NCBI GenBank assembly: GCA_949316235.1
Contig: OX438751.1
Coordinates: 23,279,885-23,343,884, forward strand
Direction of reading: 5' to 3'
From: Oegoconia quadripuncta
Taxonomy: Eukaryota > Arthropoda > Insecta > Lepidoptera > Autostichidae
DNA: 64,000 nucleotides
In this document: one piece after another, positions 1 to 11,190 of the stretch
Position numbering within the stretch: the stretch's first letter is position 1
Layout: each line of letters opens with the position of its first letter
The notes under the pieces: model-generated
Seen by the model: the letters and a program-made list of their open reading frames with translations, nothing else
Databases searched by the model: none
What the model was told of the DNA's origin: nothing
Program-made: the position numbers and the translations under genes

Positions 1-338
1 CCAGGTGATGTGGATGGAAATTTAATTTTCGGCGAGAAGTGTATCGGTTAAATTGAGCAGCGGGTATTAGCTCGAACAGTTCTTCAGAACACTCCCCATG
101 AAATATGCGATAGAGAGTACTAGGCCAGCATGGCTTGATGAGAGTCGGAATTCTGTAAATTAAAATCAATGTCTTTTTAGACACATTGCCTTGTCATGGA
201 CTTTACTTTTCCATTTTATATTTTGCTAGTTCTGCGCTTGTTAATTTGGAAACTAGATCGCCGGTACCAGGGCAGGTTAGCTTATTTAAATTGGCGAGGT
301 AGCTTGATTCTGGCGAAAGATATCTCTTCCTACTCTTA

Positions 339-661
339 GGCCCGTATTAATAAGATTGAGAACAGTCTTGTGACCGGTCTGAAGTAATCGTGTTGATTAA
401 TAAACCGAACTTGAGACCTGAAAAGCACGTGCATACTCAAGCAATACTCTATTGAGAGGTGCGCGTATTAATAAACGAAACTCAAGACTATATCATTCAT
501 TCGCCGCTGAGGAGAATACTTGAGAAGTGATCTCAGCTGAGTAGACCTCAAGATTGGTTTATAAATTAGCACGGAGCTTGAGATACCGTCAACTGCTTAA
601 GACGCATCTCGGTTGATACAGCCTCAAGACTTGTATTGAGATTAGTCTATTAATACGGGCC
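339..661. mobile_element. PIF/Harbinger-type MITE, 323 bp
   Basis: Both ends carry the inverted motif GGCCCGTATTAATA, flanked on each side by TTA (336-338 and 662-664). A 3-bp TTA (TWA) target duplication with GGSCC-type ends is the known signature of PIF/Harbinger elements. There is no coding capacity. The interior repeats CTTGAG/CTCAAG about eight times on both strands, which could be subterminal transposase-binding sites (inference). Assignment to the superfamily rests on the ends and target duplication only. Confidence 0.75.
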
Positions 662-664
662 TTA

Positions 665-1560
665 ATCTGCTAATGGTTCCCTTTTAATTATAAGGTCGCC
701 AAATTGTACCTTGTAGTCACCATACCAACTTTCTGTTAAACATAATTTTACTTGTTATTGATAAAGTGAAGTATTATTCTGTCTCCTGTAAACCAAGGCA
801 AATAAGGTGGTACCTCCTCTGCAAGGCGATCATGGACCATAGAAGGCGACATAGAACTCCTGCTTCCATGGCCTGCTAAAAAAAGATTTACAGTCAAAAC
901 AGTAAACCACAAATGTAGAAGTCTAAAAAAATATTTTAACCCTGCAATAGCCGCTTATATGAGTAGGTATTACCGACCCGTTCACAGGGACCGCACGCAC
1001 GTCATACGTGCTTTGTGGTGATATACGACCACGGCTTGCGACCTAAAGTTTAACACGAACCAAGCGGCCCCGAGCCATTAGCGTCTGCACTCGAAGGTTG
1101 CGTTCAGTTCACCTCTTTCTGTATATATTCGTGCCTCAGTTTAGAAAATATGCGAAATATTTGTTAATTTAAATTTTATAATTGGAAAATTTAGAAAACC
1201 CGCAAGGAAACAAATTATTGTATCATCCAGATAGACCAAACTACTCGTAAGTTTGTTAATAGCAAAATATCTTCAAATTCCGAACGCTTCCGATCGATCC
1301 TAAAAAAACTGTGCACAAATAGTGCCAGCGAAAAATAAAGAAAGAAACTGTTTATGCGCCATTTCGACACTTATACAACAATTGTTAGGCAAATAAAATA
1401 ACAGAATCAGATAAGTATCGCAGCAGCGAATGGGAAAGAAGTTATTGGAATAAGTACTTTATTTATTTTTTTCAAAAACGCACGCGGATGTCGATATGCG
1501 GCTGGCGGGAATCGTAGGGTTCCTGTCATTCGAAATTCGAAAAATTAGAAGTCATATTTC
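665..1560. other. unassigned AT-rich sequence
   Basis: I see no repeat ends, tRNA-like boxes or long open frame here. A TATA-like stretch at 1121-1129 is followed by a TCAGT about 15 bp downstream, which is too close for a normal core promoter. A short AT-rich stretch near 1165-1215 resembles one near 40860-40920 and may be an old dispersed repeat. Confidence 0.4.
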
Positions 1561-1686
1561 CTCCAAGTTTTCTTTATTTATTTAATTTAATGATGTAATT
1601 ATGTGGAATTGGCTACAACCGCGACCGGCAAATTACACAATTAACACTTTATTCGATGATAAACTAGCTAAATATGTTTCCGAAAT

Positions 1687-2136
1687 ATGTTTCCCGCACC
1701 AAGAGATCACTACCTGAGTTCCCTAAACCTACGACAAAGGAACCAAATAGCTCTACCCTCTTCAAATATGAAAATATACAATTCAGGCCCTTATGTAATG
1801 TGTTTAAAAATTTATAACAAGATTCCAAAACCAATACGAGACAATGAGAAATTTATCACATTTAAAAATCAACTGACGAAATACCTACTTGACAACTGTT
1901 TCTACACGCTGCAAGAGTTCTTCGAAAGCAAGTAAAACTGACTATTAGATTAAGTAATAATAATAATATAAATAGTTTTAATGACATGTTATATTATATA
2001 CGCTCAGTGCCCTCATAAATTTGCTGTGCCCTAACAGGGCGACTAAGTTATAAGCACCATTTGTAATAAGACCATTGTATACACTTAGTTTTGCAAATAA
2101 ATAATTGAATTGAATTGAATTAAATTCGAATATAAT
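1687..2136 (+). mobile_element. LINE 3' end, Jockey/CR1-type RT C-terminus
   Basis: An open frame to the stop at 1933-1935 encodes about 82 residues resembling the last part of a lepidopteran non-LTR ORF2: an LRQRNQIALP-like segment, then GPYVMCLKIYNKIPKPI and a basic TFKNQLTKYLL stretch, ending LDNCFYTLQEFFESK. This tail region lies beyond the RT catalytic core, which is absent. A roughly 200-bp 3' UTR follows and ends in TTGAA repeats at 2104-2125, the simple-repeat tail expected of this LINE type. The copy is 5'-truncated and dead. Clade assignment is tentative. Confidence 0.75.
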
Positions 2137-2519
2137 CTCTAGATGAGTATGCAAATTATCATTCACTACACTGCTTGCCTCACTATAGGTGTGATCGACG
2201 GCACATGTGTGTGCGCGAAGACCTAAGTACCGGTTACTTTAATATAGTTTGTGTCTCAAAATGCATCAATTACAATCCCTGGTATTAGTTGGTTGGATAA
2301 GTTTTAGTGTTTTGTTTTGCAATAATATCACATAATGTGCTGTCGAGGTACTGAACTCAACTTAACTGTATATAAACAACATATATTATGCTCTCAAATT
2401 AATTAAGTTGTGGATAGCTGTTAATGACTAGTATAAGAAATCAGATCCATTGTAATCTCTCGAATATGATAAGTTGTTGTTATCCCGAATAATTAAAATA
2501 AAATAAAAAAATACGCTAG

Positions 2520-2665
2520 CTAAAACCTGGTATTCGTAGGTCTGCTGGAAGAAATTTCATTGTAGAAATAAGCAGAACCTGTTGTGTGGTCTCTATTATG
2601 TTGTATCTGTATGTTTTTTTCTTGTGTGTAATAAATGATAAATAAATAAATAAATAAATAAACCT
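2520..2665 (+). mobile_element. LINE 3' UTR remnant with (TAAA)n tail
   Basis: The block has a CTGGAAGAAATTTCATTG-like segment, then a T-rich region and an AATAAATG motif leading into (TAAA)n at about 2637-2663. This arrangement is common at the 3' end of lepidopteran LINEs, and a related end is at 42690-42805. No coding sequence is retained. Confidence 0.55.
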
Positions 2666-3000
2666 TCTATGTCACTTACCTAATATGCCCTATTTTTTTC
2701 CTTACAGTAAAAAAACTCATCCGATATATATGTTGTTTTAAGCAGTCAATGTATGCTAGTGATAAGGACGAGCGGGTTTACCTGCCACAAGCATAGGTAG
2801 ATATACTTATTATACTTACTAGGTTGACTCCATCCACTGTTCATGGTCACTATTATTTTAGACTGAAATAAAGATTTTTGTATTTTATAAATAGTTATTC
2901 AAAAACAACGAAGTTATTTAATATCTTTGTGAAAAGAGGCAGAGCAGATGACGGATTTTCTGTTTCGCGAATGTCAGCTCCCGTAAATATCTATCGTCAA

Positions 3001-3306
3001 TTTTTTTTTTATGCAAACGGGCTGGTACTTTACCTCAATCACACCTGATGTTAAGTGAAGATAAGGTCGAAGGGGGAAGCGCACTGACCCAGAAACCCCA
3101 ACACATTTGGGGGACTGGCTATCTTATCTCTGACAACCGGAACACAACAATGCTATTAACATTGCTGCTTGGCGGCAGATTTAGATAAGAAGCCAGGCGG
3201 ACATTTAAAATGCCCTACCACCAACCAAACCGAGTACGCTGGGGATCGAACCCGCGACCTCCGAATCGTAAACCCAATATTGTTTACATTGAGCCACGGA
3301 GGCGGA
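3001..3306 (-). mobile_element. SINE1, tRNA-derived, near full length
   Basis: Read on the minus strand, the element starts with a tRNA-like head (CCGCCTCCGTGGCTCAATGT as the A-box region and GGTTCGATCCC as the B box). A unique body follows and ends TTGTGCATAAAA-like, seen here as the T run 3001-3010. Pol III boxes plus an A tail define a tRNA-derived SINE. This is the commonest repeat in the window, with 17 copies or fragments. A short segment between head and body is deleted in this copy. Confidence 0.9.
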
Positions 3307-3697
3307 TAACCTAACTTAACATTCAATTTGTTTCAATTAATAATTTGTAAAAAGTCTGACGTGCTCTAATATTTGCCAGATGTTTAGTTTCCCTAAATAC
3401 TGACCTGTTAATTTTGTTCAAAAATGTCCAGTTATCTAAACATAAAAGCACCCATATACTTTAAACATTCATACCTTATTATTGCATAATAATCTTTATC
3501 CTTTGAATTTTTAATAACATTAAGTGCATCTCTGTCTAGATGGTTTACGAACTGAATAATGTCGTTGGCGTGACGTCAGCAACAAACGAGCCTTTGGAGT
3601 TACGAGGTTTTGTTTGGAACTTGTGCGGAAGTAATGTAATTATTTGTGTAATTCTTGACTGTTGGAAATTGGTAGGATACATTTTTTAGTATAATAT

Positions 3698-4035
3698 ATG
3701 TCAGAGATGGGTGTGAACGTTGCTAGAGATCGGAACGGTGCCAGTCGCCTGGTAAAGGGTAGCTCGGGCAATGGCGATATTATTGCACGCTACCATTGGC
3801 GAATTGACAACGTATTCACATTCGATTATGATCATAAAATCTGATATGCTTACTGGTGAATAGTAAACATTTGTACCATATGCCATACAACTTGGCCCTC
3901 GGGTGCAATCTGTGGAATTCAGCCGGAGTAGTCTACAATTCCTCCTTGCTCAAATTCCATGACCATTTCTAATTAAGTAACGACTCACCGGATTCTTCCA
4001 AGCGTCGGTGATAATAGGTAATCAGAGTCACTCAC
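3698..4035 (+). mobile_element. TATGTCG-ended MITE, truncated copy
   Basis: This is a partial copy of a 520-680 bp family whose ends are TATGTCG(G/T/C)AGA; others are at 22838, 29221, 36241 and 60653. It has the TATATGTCAGAG end, a GTTGCTAGaGAtCGGaACGGTGCC-like block, and the ACGACTCACCGGATTCTTCC segment, then loses similarity. It has no coding sequence. The ORF on the opposite strand at 3701-3886 is not conserved between copies. Confidence 0.65.
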
Positions 4036-4294
4036 GATCGTCCGCTATGCTAATATCTTCTATATCACGGACCTAATATACCTTTTTTTTTTCTTTACGG
4101 TAAAATTCTCATCCGCTGTATTTAAATCTGATATTCTAAAGGAACTCATGAAAAATTATTATTATACATTATTTTTTTATTATCCATACATTGCGACAGA
4201 TCTTATTGCGGATTTATAAAGCTTGCTCACATCCGTGAGTCACATATTATTTCGGTGACCTGTCGCCATTTCACGCGTTAATGATTGCCGCGTC

Positions 4295-4541
4295 CAGGGC
4301 CCGCAGTCTCGACATAGATAGCAACCGATTTCGGTCGTTAACTCCTAACGATCTTATTCTAAATGTTATAGTGTTCATAATCATATCGGTTTTTGTTGGA
4401 AGCCTGAATCGTAGTTTCAATGGAAACCGATATTTTGATACTAAAGACTCTAATTCTCCAATTAAAATAACATTGTTAGGACTTAACGACCGAATTCGAT
4501 AACATAACGATCGCTATCTATGTCGAGACTGCAGGCCCTGG
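4295..4541. mobile_element. MITE with ~60-bp terminal inverted repeats
   Basis: The left end (CAGGGCCCGCAGTCTCGACA, then TAGATAGC) is repeated inverted at the right end, ending in GGCCCTGG. The arms are interrupted by a small indel. CAGGG termini recall hAT-type elements, but I see no matching 8-bp target duplication, so the superfamily stays open. The ORF at 4281-4502 lies within the element and looks fortuitous. Confidence 0.7.
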
Positions 4542-5039
4542 TCGAGCTCACTATCCCCTTGTGCGAGTAACCCAAGGTAGAAGAAATTAGCACAGCTTGG
4601 TAAGGATTTTCCATCAAGAGTTATGGACACAAGACTGCTGCGCTGAGACTGGATATGCACTTATTAATCCGATTATACCTAGGCGTATTTTGGTAATCAT
4701 TTTGTACCAAATAGTACTGTGTTCCCGTTTGATATTCAAAATGCCAGTGTGTTTTAAAAATTTTTGAGCATTAAGTCCCACTTTTAATGGAGTTGCCGAA
4801 AAGTGGCGTCTAGCTGCCATTAGCTTACGCTTTTAGTTTCAAGTATAATCCCCAGATTTCCACACACAAAATTCCTAAATCTGGTGTTATACAGGTCGAA
4901 TTTTTGAAGTGGGCATGCATGGCCAAATCCGGAACTATGTAGTAAGTTTCGTCATTTCTGTATAATCTGTTTAGTTAAAAATACATACATTTATACCCTG
5001 TGATGAAATGTGAACTTTTCTCTGGAAATGTATTACGTA

Positions 5040-5908
5040 TACAGGGCGTCCCAAAGTTATGGGACATGAAGGGGAAGTACCTTAAATATTGTAGATAGTG
5101 AATTTTGCTCAAAGAAGACTTTATGTTATTTTTAAAAGTTAGTAATTCTGCATTCATAGATTTTCTAAAAATTACTTGCTTCGGCTGGGAATCGAACCGA
5201 CTTAAATGTGAAAAAAAAAACACCCTACTTTTATGATGCCAATCGAAAGAATAGCTAAAAAATAATAACTCTGCCTAAGTAACATAGTATTTTAAAAGAA
5301 AGGAACAACATAAAATGATTGAGTCAAATTTCAAGAAAGTTATTTATTGCTAAAGTGATTTCTTCTTTTGGGGATACGTGAAAGATATGCTATACAAAAA
5401 GCGATACGAGAACGTAGGCGAGTTGCAAACAGAATTGTGCCATATCACATCGAGTGTTCACCATAAAATGATTAGAAAATCAACAGGCAGCGGGCTCATT
5501 AAAAGATTGGCGATTTGCGTAAGACAAGAGGGATCACATTTTGAGCATTTAATTAATTAATTTACAAAAAAATACCTACTTAATTGACTACGGCAGTTTC
5601 ATGTATGTTTTTTATTTGATTAAAATGATTAATTTCACGTTGTTCCTTTCTTTTAAAATACTATGTTACTTAGGCAGAGTTATTATTTTTTAGCTATTCT
5701 TTCGATTGGCATCATAAAAGTAGGGTGTTTTTTTTTTCACATTTGAGTCGGTTCGATTCCCAGCCGAAGCAAATAATTTTTAGAAAATCTATGAATGCAG
5801 AATTACTAACTTTTAAAAATAACATAAAGTCTTCTTTGAGCAAAATTCACTATCTACGATATTTAAGGTACTTCCCCTTCATGTCCCATAACTTTGGGAC
5901 GCCCTGTA
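5040..5908 (+). mobile_element. mariner/Tc1-type deletion derivative A, 869 bp
   Basis: Perfectly placed TA dinucleotides (5038-5039 and 5909-5910) flank an element starting TACAGGGCGTCCCAAAG and ending in its inverse. The terminal inverted repeats are very long, 270 bp each (5040-5309 and 5639-5908), and differ at only a few positions. Between them lies a short unique segment that includes a transposase C-terminus. A TA duplication plus this coding remnant identifies an IS630/Tc1/mariner element that lost most of its transposase. The ORFs inside the arms are by-products of the repeat. A sister copy is at 21977-22837. Confidence 0.88.
5357..5560 (+). pseudogene. mariner/Tc1-type transposase, C-terminal fragment
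   Basis: The frame begins DFFFWGYVKDMLYKKRYENV and ends RQEGSHFEHLIN before a stop. FFxWGYxKDxxY, an ENVxEL-like helix, and a final CxxxxGxHFEH are typical of the last ~65 residues of IS630/Tc1/mariner transposases, just after the third catalytic acidic residue. The DNA-binding and DDE/D parts are missing and there is no start codon, so it cannot make a working enzyme. The remnant sits between the 270-bp repeats of element A. In the sister copy the first third of this fragment is replaced by other sequence. Confidence 0.8.
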
Positions 5909-5910
5909 TA

Positions 5911-6556
5911 TTAACTCCCTTCACCGCATTCAAAATAAGTTTAGGTTTAGAGAACCTTTGGAAACTGCGACACTCTCGCTCGATAATCGTAGAAGTGTTG
6001 GTGATCAAGTTTTCTTATATAAAATTGACAATAATCATATTGACTCGCCATATTTACTCAAAAAAATTTTCTTGTTTATTCCAACTTTTAATTCACGGAA
6101 AACATTTGGTTTTCTAACTGGTAAACGTAACTATACTAAAAATAGATTCCTTGTTCGTGCATGTAGCCATTTTATTAAATATTTCAATAATGTTGACATA
6201 TTCTTTGAAAACATTGGTTCTTTTAAAAGAAATATTGTGAAGAGTTGCCTGACTCGCAGGCACTGAGTTGTATTCCTATTCAAAATTTGGTTTATCTAAA
6301 AAGAAAGGGACTCTTATTAATTGTTATAATCAGATATATATGTAGACATAATATAACCATGTAACTATTTGTAACTTTTTCATAAATAATTTTGTTATAC
6401 AAAGCAAACTGTTGTGTGCAAGTGCCATGATATATATCATCACTAATTATTTGTTTGGCTTTTTTGGCTTATGTGTTGTATTTTTGTTACAAACATATTA
6501 TTGTATCAGTATTAGCTGTTGGTTTCCCAGAAGTAAAATAAAATAAAAATAAAATT
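5911..6556 (+). mobile_element. LINE 3' fragment with RT C-terminus
   Basis: From about 5913 to the stop after 6266 the frame reads NSLHRIQNKFRFREPLETA, then LSLDNRRSVGDQVFLYKI and a KRNYTKNRFLVRACSHF segment. This matches the post-RT region of Jockey/I-group LINEs (xLxLRxxRRxxxDLxFLYKI and xTNYxxN motifs). A 3' UTR follows, ending in AAAATAAAATAAAAATAAAA at about 6556. The homology starts at the TA that forms the right target site of mariner element A, so A probably jumped into this LINE. The catalytic YADD motif is not present. Confidence 0.72.
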
Positions 6557-6965
6557 TTGTATTTAGTTTTCACGACAGAATTAATGGTTGGTTAATAAAT
6601 GATTAATTCAACCAGTTAAATACCCCCTCACGTATTTTAAAAAGTCCTATAAATTTTCGTGTCAAAAATGAAATACCAATCCCAACACTTAACAAACTTA
6701 AAAAAACTTAAACGATGTATTAAAGTCTCGCGGACTTTAATTACTCCGCTATCAATTTTTAACTTTTCCCATTGTTTTTTTTTTCAGGTTGTCGGTTAGC
6801 CCCTGAATAATAGAACGTTGAAAGTACATCTAATTAAAGTTCTAAGCCGCAGGGCGATACGATGTTGGAAGCTCTACAACTAGGATTAAGTCGATCATAC
6901 GATGCGAGTTTTAAGAAATTTTAGTATTCCATGTATTTTTTAAAGATGAGCCGAATATTCGTTTT

Positions 6966-7271
6966 ATTTTTTTTTATGCACGACAGTTTCGTACTTGACC
7001 TCAATCACACCTGATGTTAAGTGAAGATGAGGTCGAAGGTGGAAGCGTACTGACCCGGAAATCCCAACACATTTGGGGGACTAGCTATCTTATCTCTGAC
7101 AACCGGAACACAACAATGCTATTAACATTGCTGCTTGGCGGCAGATTTAGATAAGATAATGGCTACCATTAAAATGCCCTGCCACCAACCAAACCGAGTA
7201 CTTAACCACTGGGGATCGAACCCGCGTCCTCCGAATCGATATATTGTTTACATTGAGCCACGGAAGCGGTT
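6966..7271 (-). mobile_element. SINE1, near full length
   Basis: This minus-strand copy has the A tail (T run near 6967-6975), the full body, and the tRNA-like head with B box ending at 7271. A short deletion near the head removes the stretch after CCGAATCG. No coding sequence. Confidence 0.88.
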
Positions 7272-7339
7272 ATATTCGTTGTTTACATTCGTATTCGGCC
7301 GAATATTCTGCTAAATCACCGAATGTACTTCTCTCATAC

Positions 7340-7364
7340 AGACACACACACACACACACACACA
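7340..7364. repeat. (AC)n microsatellite
   Basis: About twelve AC dinucleotides. The flanking GTGGTCAAACGTGGGATCGG-like text is echoed near 35865-35900, so it may belong to a small dispersed repeat. Confidence 0.85.
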
Positions 7365-7751
7365 TAGTGGTCAAACGTGGGATCGGAACTATTTAGTACA
7401 ATCCCCAGTAAATTCAGGCAGAGGGATCAAATCACAGATTGATCAAGTAGTGTTTTCCAAATGTAATAACACAAGTCATATTACAGTATTAAATATTATT
7501 ATTGGGTATTTTTCAATCAGAAAGTGAAATCACATCATCCTGAAAACTCATTAGAATTAGATTATTTTTACAGCACTAGGTATATAGATATATATATTAA
7601 TATATACAATACTGTCTGGGTGTATAAAGCGAGGGTGGCGGCGTCGACACGCCATAAATTTGAATGGTCAAGTGAGTTTGGACATGGGATAGTTGTTGTG
7701 AACCTTTGGATTACTTTTGAAAAATAAAAAGGACTTATCGAATATTGTGTA

Positions 7752-7895
7752 CCGGTTTACCAGAGTCACGGATGTTTTCATTTATATGTATATATTTACA
7801 TAAAAAATGTATTTGTGTAATATATGTACCATCTGGTATCCATAATACAAGCCTAGTTGCTAAGTTTAGAACTAGATGGCACTGTGTGCATGTGC
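7752..7895 (+). mobile_element. SINE2 type b, 5'-truncated
   Basis: It matches the body and 3' part of the complete copy at 18381-18656: GAGTCACGGATGTTTTCATT, then ACCATCTGGTATCC, ACAAGCCTAGTTGC and AACTAGATGGCACTGTGTG. The tRNA-like head is missing. No coding sequence; the ORF called over it follows the repeat. Confidence 0.7.
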
Positions 7896-8080
7896 ATTAT
7901 TATATTACTGTAGGTACTATCAACTCCCCGTCGTCCTGGGCAGATCATCGCTCTGGTTAGCCAACATCGCTTTACTATACATATACGTTTGTATGGTGAG
8001 CTATATTTAATTTAGACATATTTTTATTATCAACGGCCATACAGCAACAGACAAACCGTTATATCACGTCTCATTTCCAT

Positions 8081-8162
8081 TCCACCTTTGACCTCATCTT
8101 CACTTAACATCAAGTGTGATTGAGGTCAAGTACCAACCCGTTGTGCATAAAAAAAAAAAAAA
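8081..8162 (+). mobile_element. SINE1, 3' fragment
   Basis: Only the last ~80 bp of SINE1 are present: CCTCATCTTCACTTAACATC, then GTGTGATTGAGGTCAAGTAC and CCGTTGTGCAT, ending in 14 A residues. The tRNA head is missing. Confidence 0.85.
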
Positions 8163-8804
8163 TGTTCTAACTAGATGTGTGCTACGATATAAACATATAT
8201 ATTTCTTAGGTACCTACTCTACTATTTGCTCAACAGCTGCGCTTAGTAGATACCACTGGAGATTTATCCCAAAAAAAAATCTAGTTCTTTTAAAAGGATG
8301 CATAGGCTTATAACTTTACAAGTCGGGAAAATCTTCAGGACACAATCTAATTAACTGTATACGAGTAAGAAAATTATTATTTATTGTTAGAAAATATGAT
8401 TTTTCATTACTTACACTCGGAAAGTTGGTCTGAAGTTGCCTAAGGAGCAGGTTGAAAGTAATACTTTAGAGCCCTAGGGAGAATCGTTTTCAAGTGACAG
8501 TTGTGAAATTATTTTTTTTTTGTTAAATTCACTCCTCTCAGAGAGGCAAAGGGAATTGAGCCCATACAGCCATGGCTTATTTCTCTTTATTTCTTCAGTT
8601 TAGTGAAGTCAATCTCAGTCAAAACAAGTCATTCGTCGTATACTTGGCATATACAGAGGCTAGTCACGGTCAAGTCATTCTTCAGTAAAGTGGCAGAATG
8701 CTTTACTAAAGATTTTGGCGGCTTCTTGTGGGAACCCGAAAACTTAGTTACGCACTTTAATATTGTTGTACACCATCACTGACTTATTTAGTCCCTATGA
8801 TAAC

Positions 8805-8896
8805 AATGTCACACAAACATTTACCCCTCGGGGAATTTGAATCCGCAACCGTTGGTTTCGCAGACCGGTTCACTATCCACTACACCACCGATTGAT
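8805..8896 (-). mobile_element. SINE2 type a, tRNA-like head only
   Basis: On the minus strand it reads GGTGGTGTAGTGGATAGTGA (A-box region), then a GGTTGCGGATTCAAATTC B-box-like segment and the CACACAAACATTTACCCCTC stretch in inverse. The body is lost. Other type a copies are at 18181, 28373, 32234 and 53266. Confidence 0.7.
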
Positions 8897-8905
8897 AATA
8901 ATTGT

Positions 8906-9100
8906 AACCAGGTGTGATTAACCACTGAGCGACCGACGAACTTCATACTCCGTATTAATTTAACCAATCGTGTGGCACCCCTGCATCAGTCAGACTGCGG
9001 TCGCGTCGCCCGGAGCTGTTGTATCATGCACAAGTCGATTTACACCCTCCGCACACTATAATGCACTATAAATTGGTATTACATTCCATTGAAGGTCGCT
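8906..9100. other. no recognisable feature
   Basis: AT-rich sequence with no repeat ends or useful open frame. The 8520-8580 block just upstream (GAGAGGCAAAGGGAATTGAG then CCATACAGCCATGG) and 9365-9435 look like parts of an old LINE 3' end, but too little remains to delimit it. Confidence 0.3.
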
Positions 9101-9288
9101 TTACACACTATACGGCTTGAGCCGTTTATTGCCCGTGGTCCGATCGCCGAGTTCTACTGGTCGATCCATGAGCAATTATTTTTGCTTGTGGTTCTATCAA
9201 TCGGACCACGGGCAAATCAAATTGCCCGTAGTCCTATCGGAAGTTGCCCTTACAACTTCGTTTTACCCGTAGTTCTAAGTGTGTAAAT
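9101..9288. mobile_element. possible MITE with internal inverted repeat
   Basis: TTTACACACT at the left and AGTGTGTAAA at the right are inverted. Inside, TTGCCCGTGGTCCGAT (9129-9144) is perfectly inverted at 9200-9215, and further TGCCCGTAGTCC-like copies follow. This suggests a small fold-back element, but no target duplication is clear. The ORF at 9089-9286 is probably incidental. Confidence 0.45.
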
Positions 9289-9294
9289 TCTCTT

Positions 9295-10600
9295 TGTATG
9301 TAAACTTCATGCAGGAAAATTGTTTAAAATTAAAAATAAATCATATTGACACTGACTTATTTGAATTTATATTAAATGGGCTAGATCCCTTTGCCTTCTC
9401 CTAGAGGAGAAAATAAAACTAAAAAAAAAAAAAAATATTTTATCCTAGACCGTTTTGCACCGCGTTACCAATGAATGTCGATTTAGATAGTGATATTTGT
9501 TTCATTAATAGAAAAGGTGGTACAATAATTTTATTTGGCGATTACCAGTATTATAAAATGCGTCAGTATAAAAATGGATCGGCAGTGTGGATTGCTTTTA
9601 CCCGACTGCCCAAGAAAAGGGGGTAATGTTTTTCGAGTGTACGCACATGTATGTAAGTATGTACGTATGTATGTCCGTTCCTTTGCGCATCCTCTTGACC
9701 GATTTCGAAGTGCATTGTGCCGTTACATTCTAAAACACACGAATTTTTCACATATCCGCATGTTATTATTTATTATTATTACTAATGGGTGCCGTTCCTC
9801 GTAGGATTTTTTTTGAGAACTTGGTCTGGGTTACTGCCATGCGCTTCGATCAATCAATTACGCCAATACATCTATTGGCGTAAATTTGCTTACACGACCT
9901 CCGACTCCGCCCTAAATCAATGAGTCATTTATTTTTGGTTTTTCAAAGGTAGGTATTATTATATATGTCTGTATATACCAAAAAAGCGTTGAAACATACC
10001 TAAAACCTCACTTAAAAATCCATCAGGCGTCGATGCAGCTACAAACCGACGACGCAGGAGTACTGAACGAAATTGCATAGTCACTCATACCGCGGGCACA
10101 AAGCAAAGCGCATGTTGTCATCCATTTTCAAATCTGTCGGATAGGTGAGCGGATACATATACTATGGACTTACGCTTCTCTAAGCAGCCGTACATACACC
10201 TCTCTCTAATTTGTCCCGACTGCGCAACGCAAAGGAAGAGTCCATGTATGTATGTTTGTTCCTTTGTGGCGCTCTGGAGACGAAACGGTGCGCCGATTTC
10301 TATGATTCTTATGTCAATCAATTCGTCTGAATATTGTGAATGTCAGTAAAGACATAACTTACCCAAATGCGCTACGAAAAAGAAAAGTAATGCGTTTAAG
10401 TGATCCCCACGGTATTAAGCCCTTTAACGAAATGACTAGATAACGAAATTTGCATTCCTATATATAATAATAACTAAAAAGTGTAAAATTAAAATCAAAA
10501 ACCCAGAGTAAAAATACTGAAAAGGATTAATCAATTCTAGAAATCTTGAATAATATTAGCAATATTAAATACCTACACCATGTGGAATAGTTTCTTCATC
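9295..10600. other. unassigned, with two weakly related blocks
   Basis: No host gene is evident. Blocks at about 9600-9740 and 10170-10310 share a CATGTATGTATGT-like run followed by GTTCCTTTG and a CCGATTTC motif; they may be decayed Helitron-like sequence. ORFs here occur on both strands of the same block and show no family features. Confidence 0.35.
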
Positions 10601-10639
10601 GATTCTGACATAAACAAATAAATTCTAATGCGGAAAATA

Positions 10640-11190
10640 GTGACCAAAACAATCGTGACCTATTATTGCGAGGAAAGATTGTTAAAGAAAGAAAACATTT
10701 ATTCAGCTTACAATGGGCATGTACATGAAAATTGATTTAGAAGCTCGCCACACGTCTGCTGCATATATATCTCACTTGTAATACATATATATTTCCAAAA
10801 CAGTCCTGACCCATTATTGCAAAGAAATGGCATGTCTAGATTTTTAAAGAAAGATAACATTTATTCAGCTTACAATGGGCATGTACATGAAAAGTGATTT
10901 AGAAGCTCTCCACACCTCAGCTACTTAGTATATCTCACTTGTAATATATATTTCCAGAACAGTCGTGACCCATTATTGCAAAGAAATGGCATGTCTAGAT
11001 TTTTAAAGAAAGAAAGATAACATTTATTCAGCTTACAATGGGCATGTACATGAAAAGTGATTTAGAAGCTCTCCACACCTCAGCTACTTAGTATATCTCA
11101 CTTGTAATATATATTTCCAGAACAGTCGTGACCCATTATTGCAAAGAAATGGCATGTCTAGATTTTTAAAGAAAGCAAGATAACATTTAT
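10640..11190 (+). repeat. 163-bp satellite, left part
   Basis: Tandem units begin at 10701, 10863 and 11026 (ATTCAGCTTACAATGGGCAT in each), giving a period of 162-164 bp. A divergent partial unit begins near 10640. Units carry CACTTGTAATATATATTTCC and GTGACCCATTATTGCAAAG blocks and differ by only a few bases. The array breaks at 11190, two bases into the next unit, and resumes at 12939, so it was split by a single insertion. Confidence 0.92.

Noticed and set aside
1101..1145. TATA box with insect initiator TCAGT
   Set aside because: Spacing of about 15 bp is too short and no transcription unit follows.
5725..5910. Conserved frame MFFFSHLSRFDSQPKQ..., found four times in the window
   Set aside because: Its conservation is that of the 270-bp mariner inverted repeats, in both arms of both copies; it is terminal-repeat DNA rather than a gene.
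7340..7364. (AC)n as part of a regulatory element
   Set aside because: Simple microsatellite; nothing beside it supports a function.
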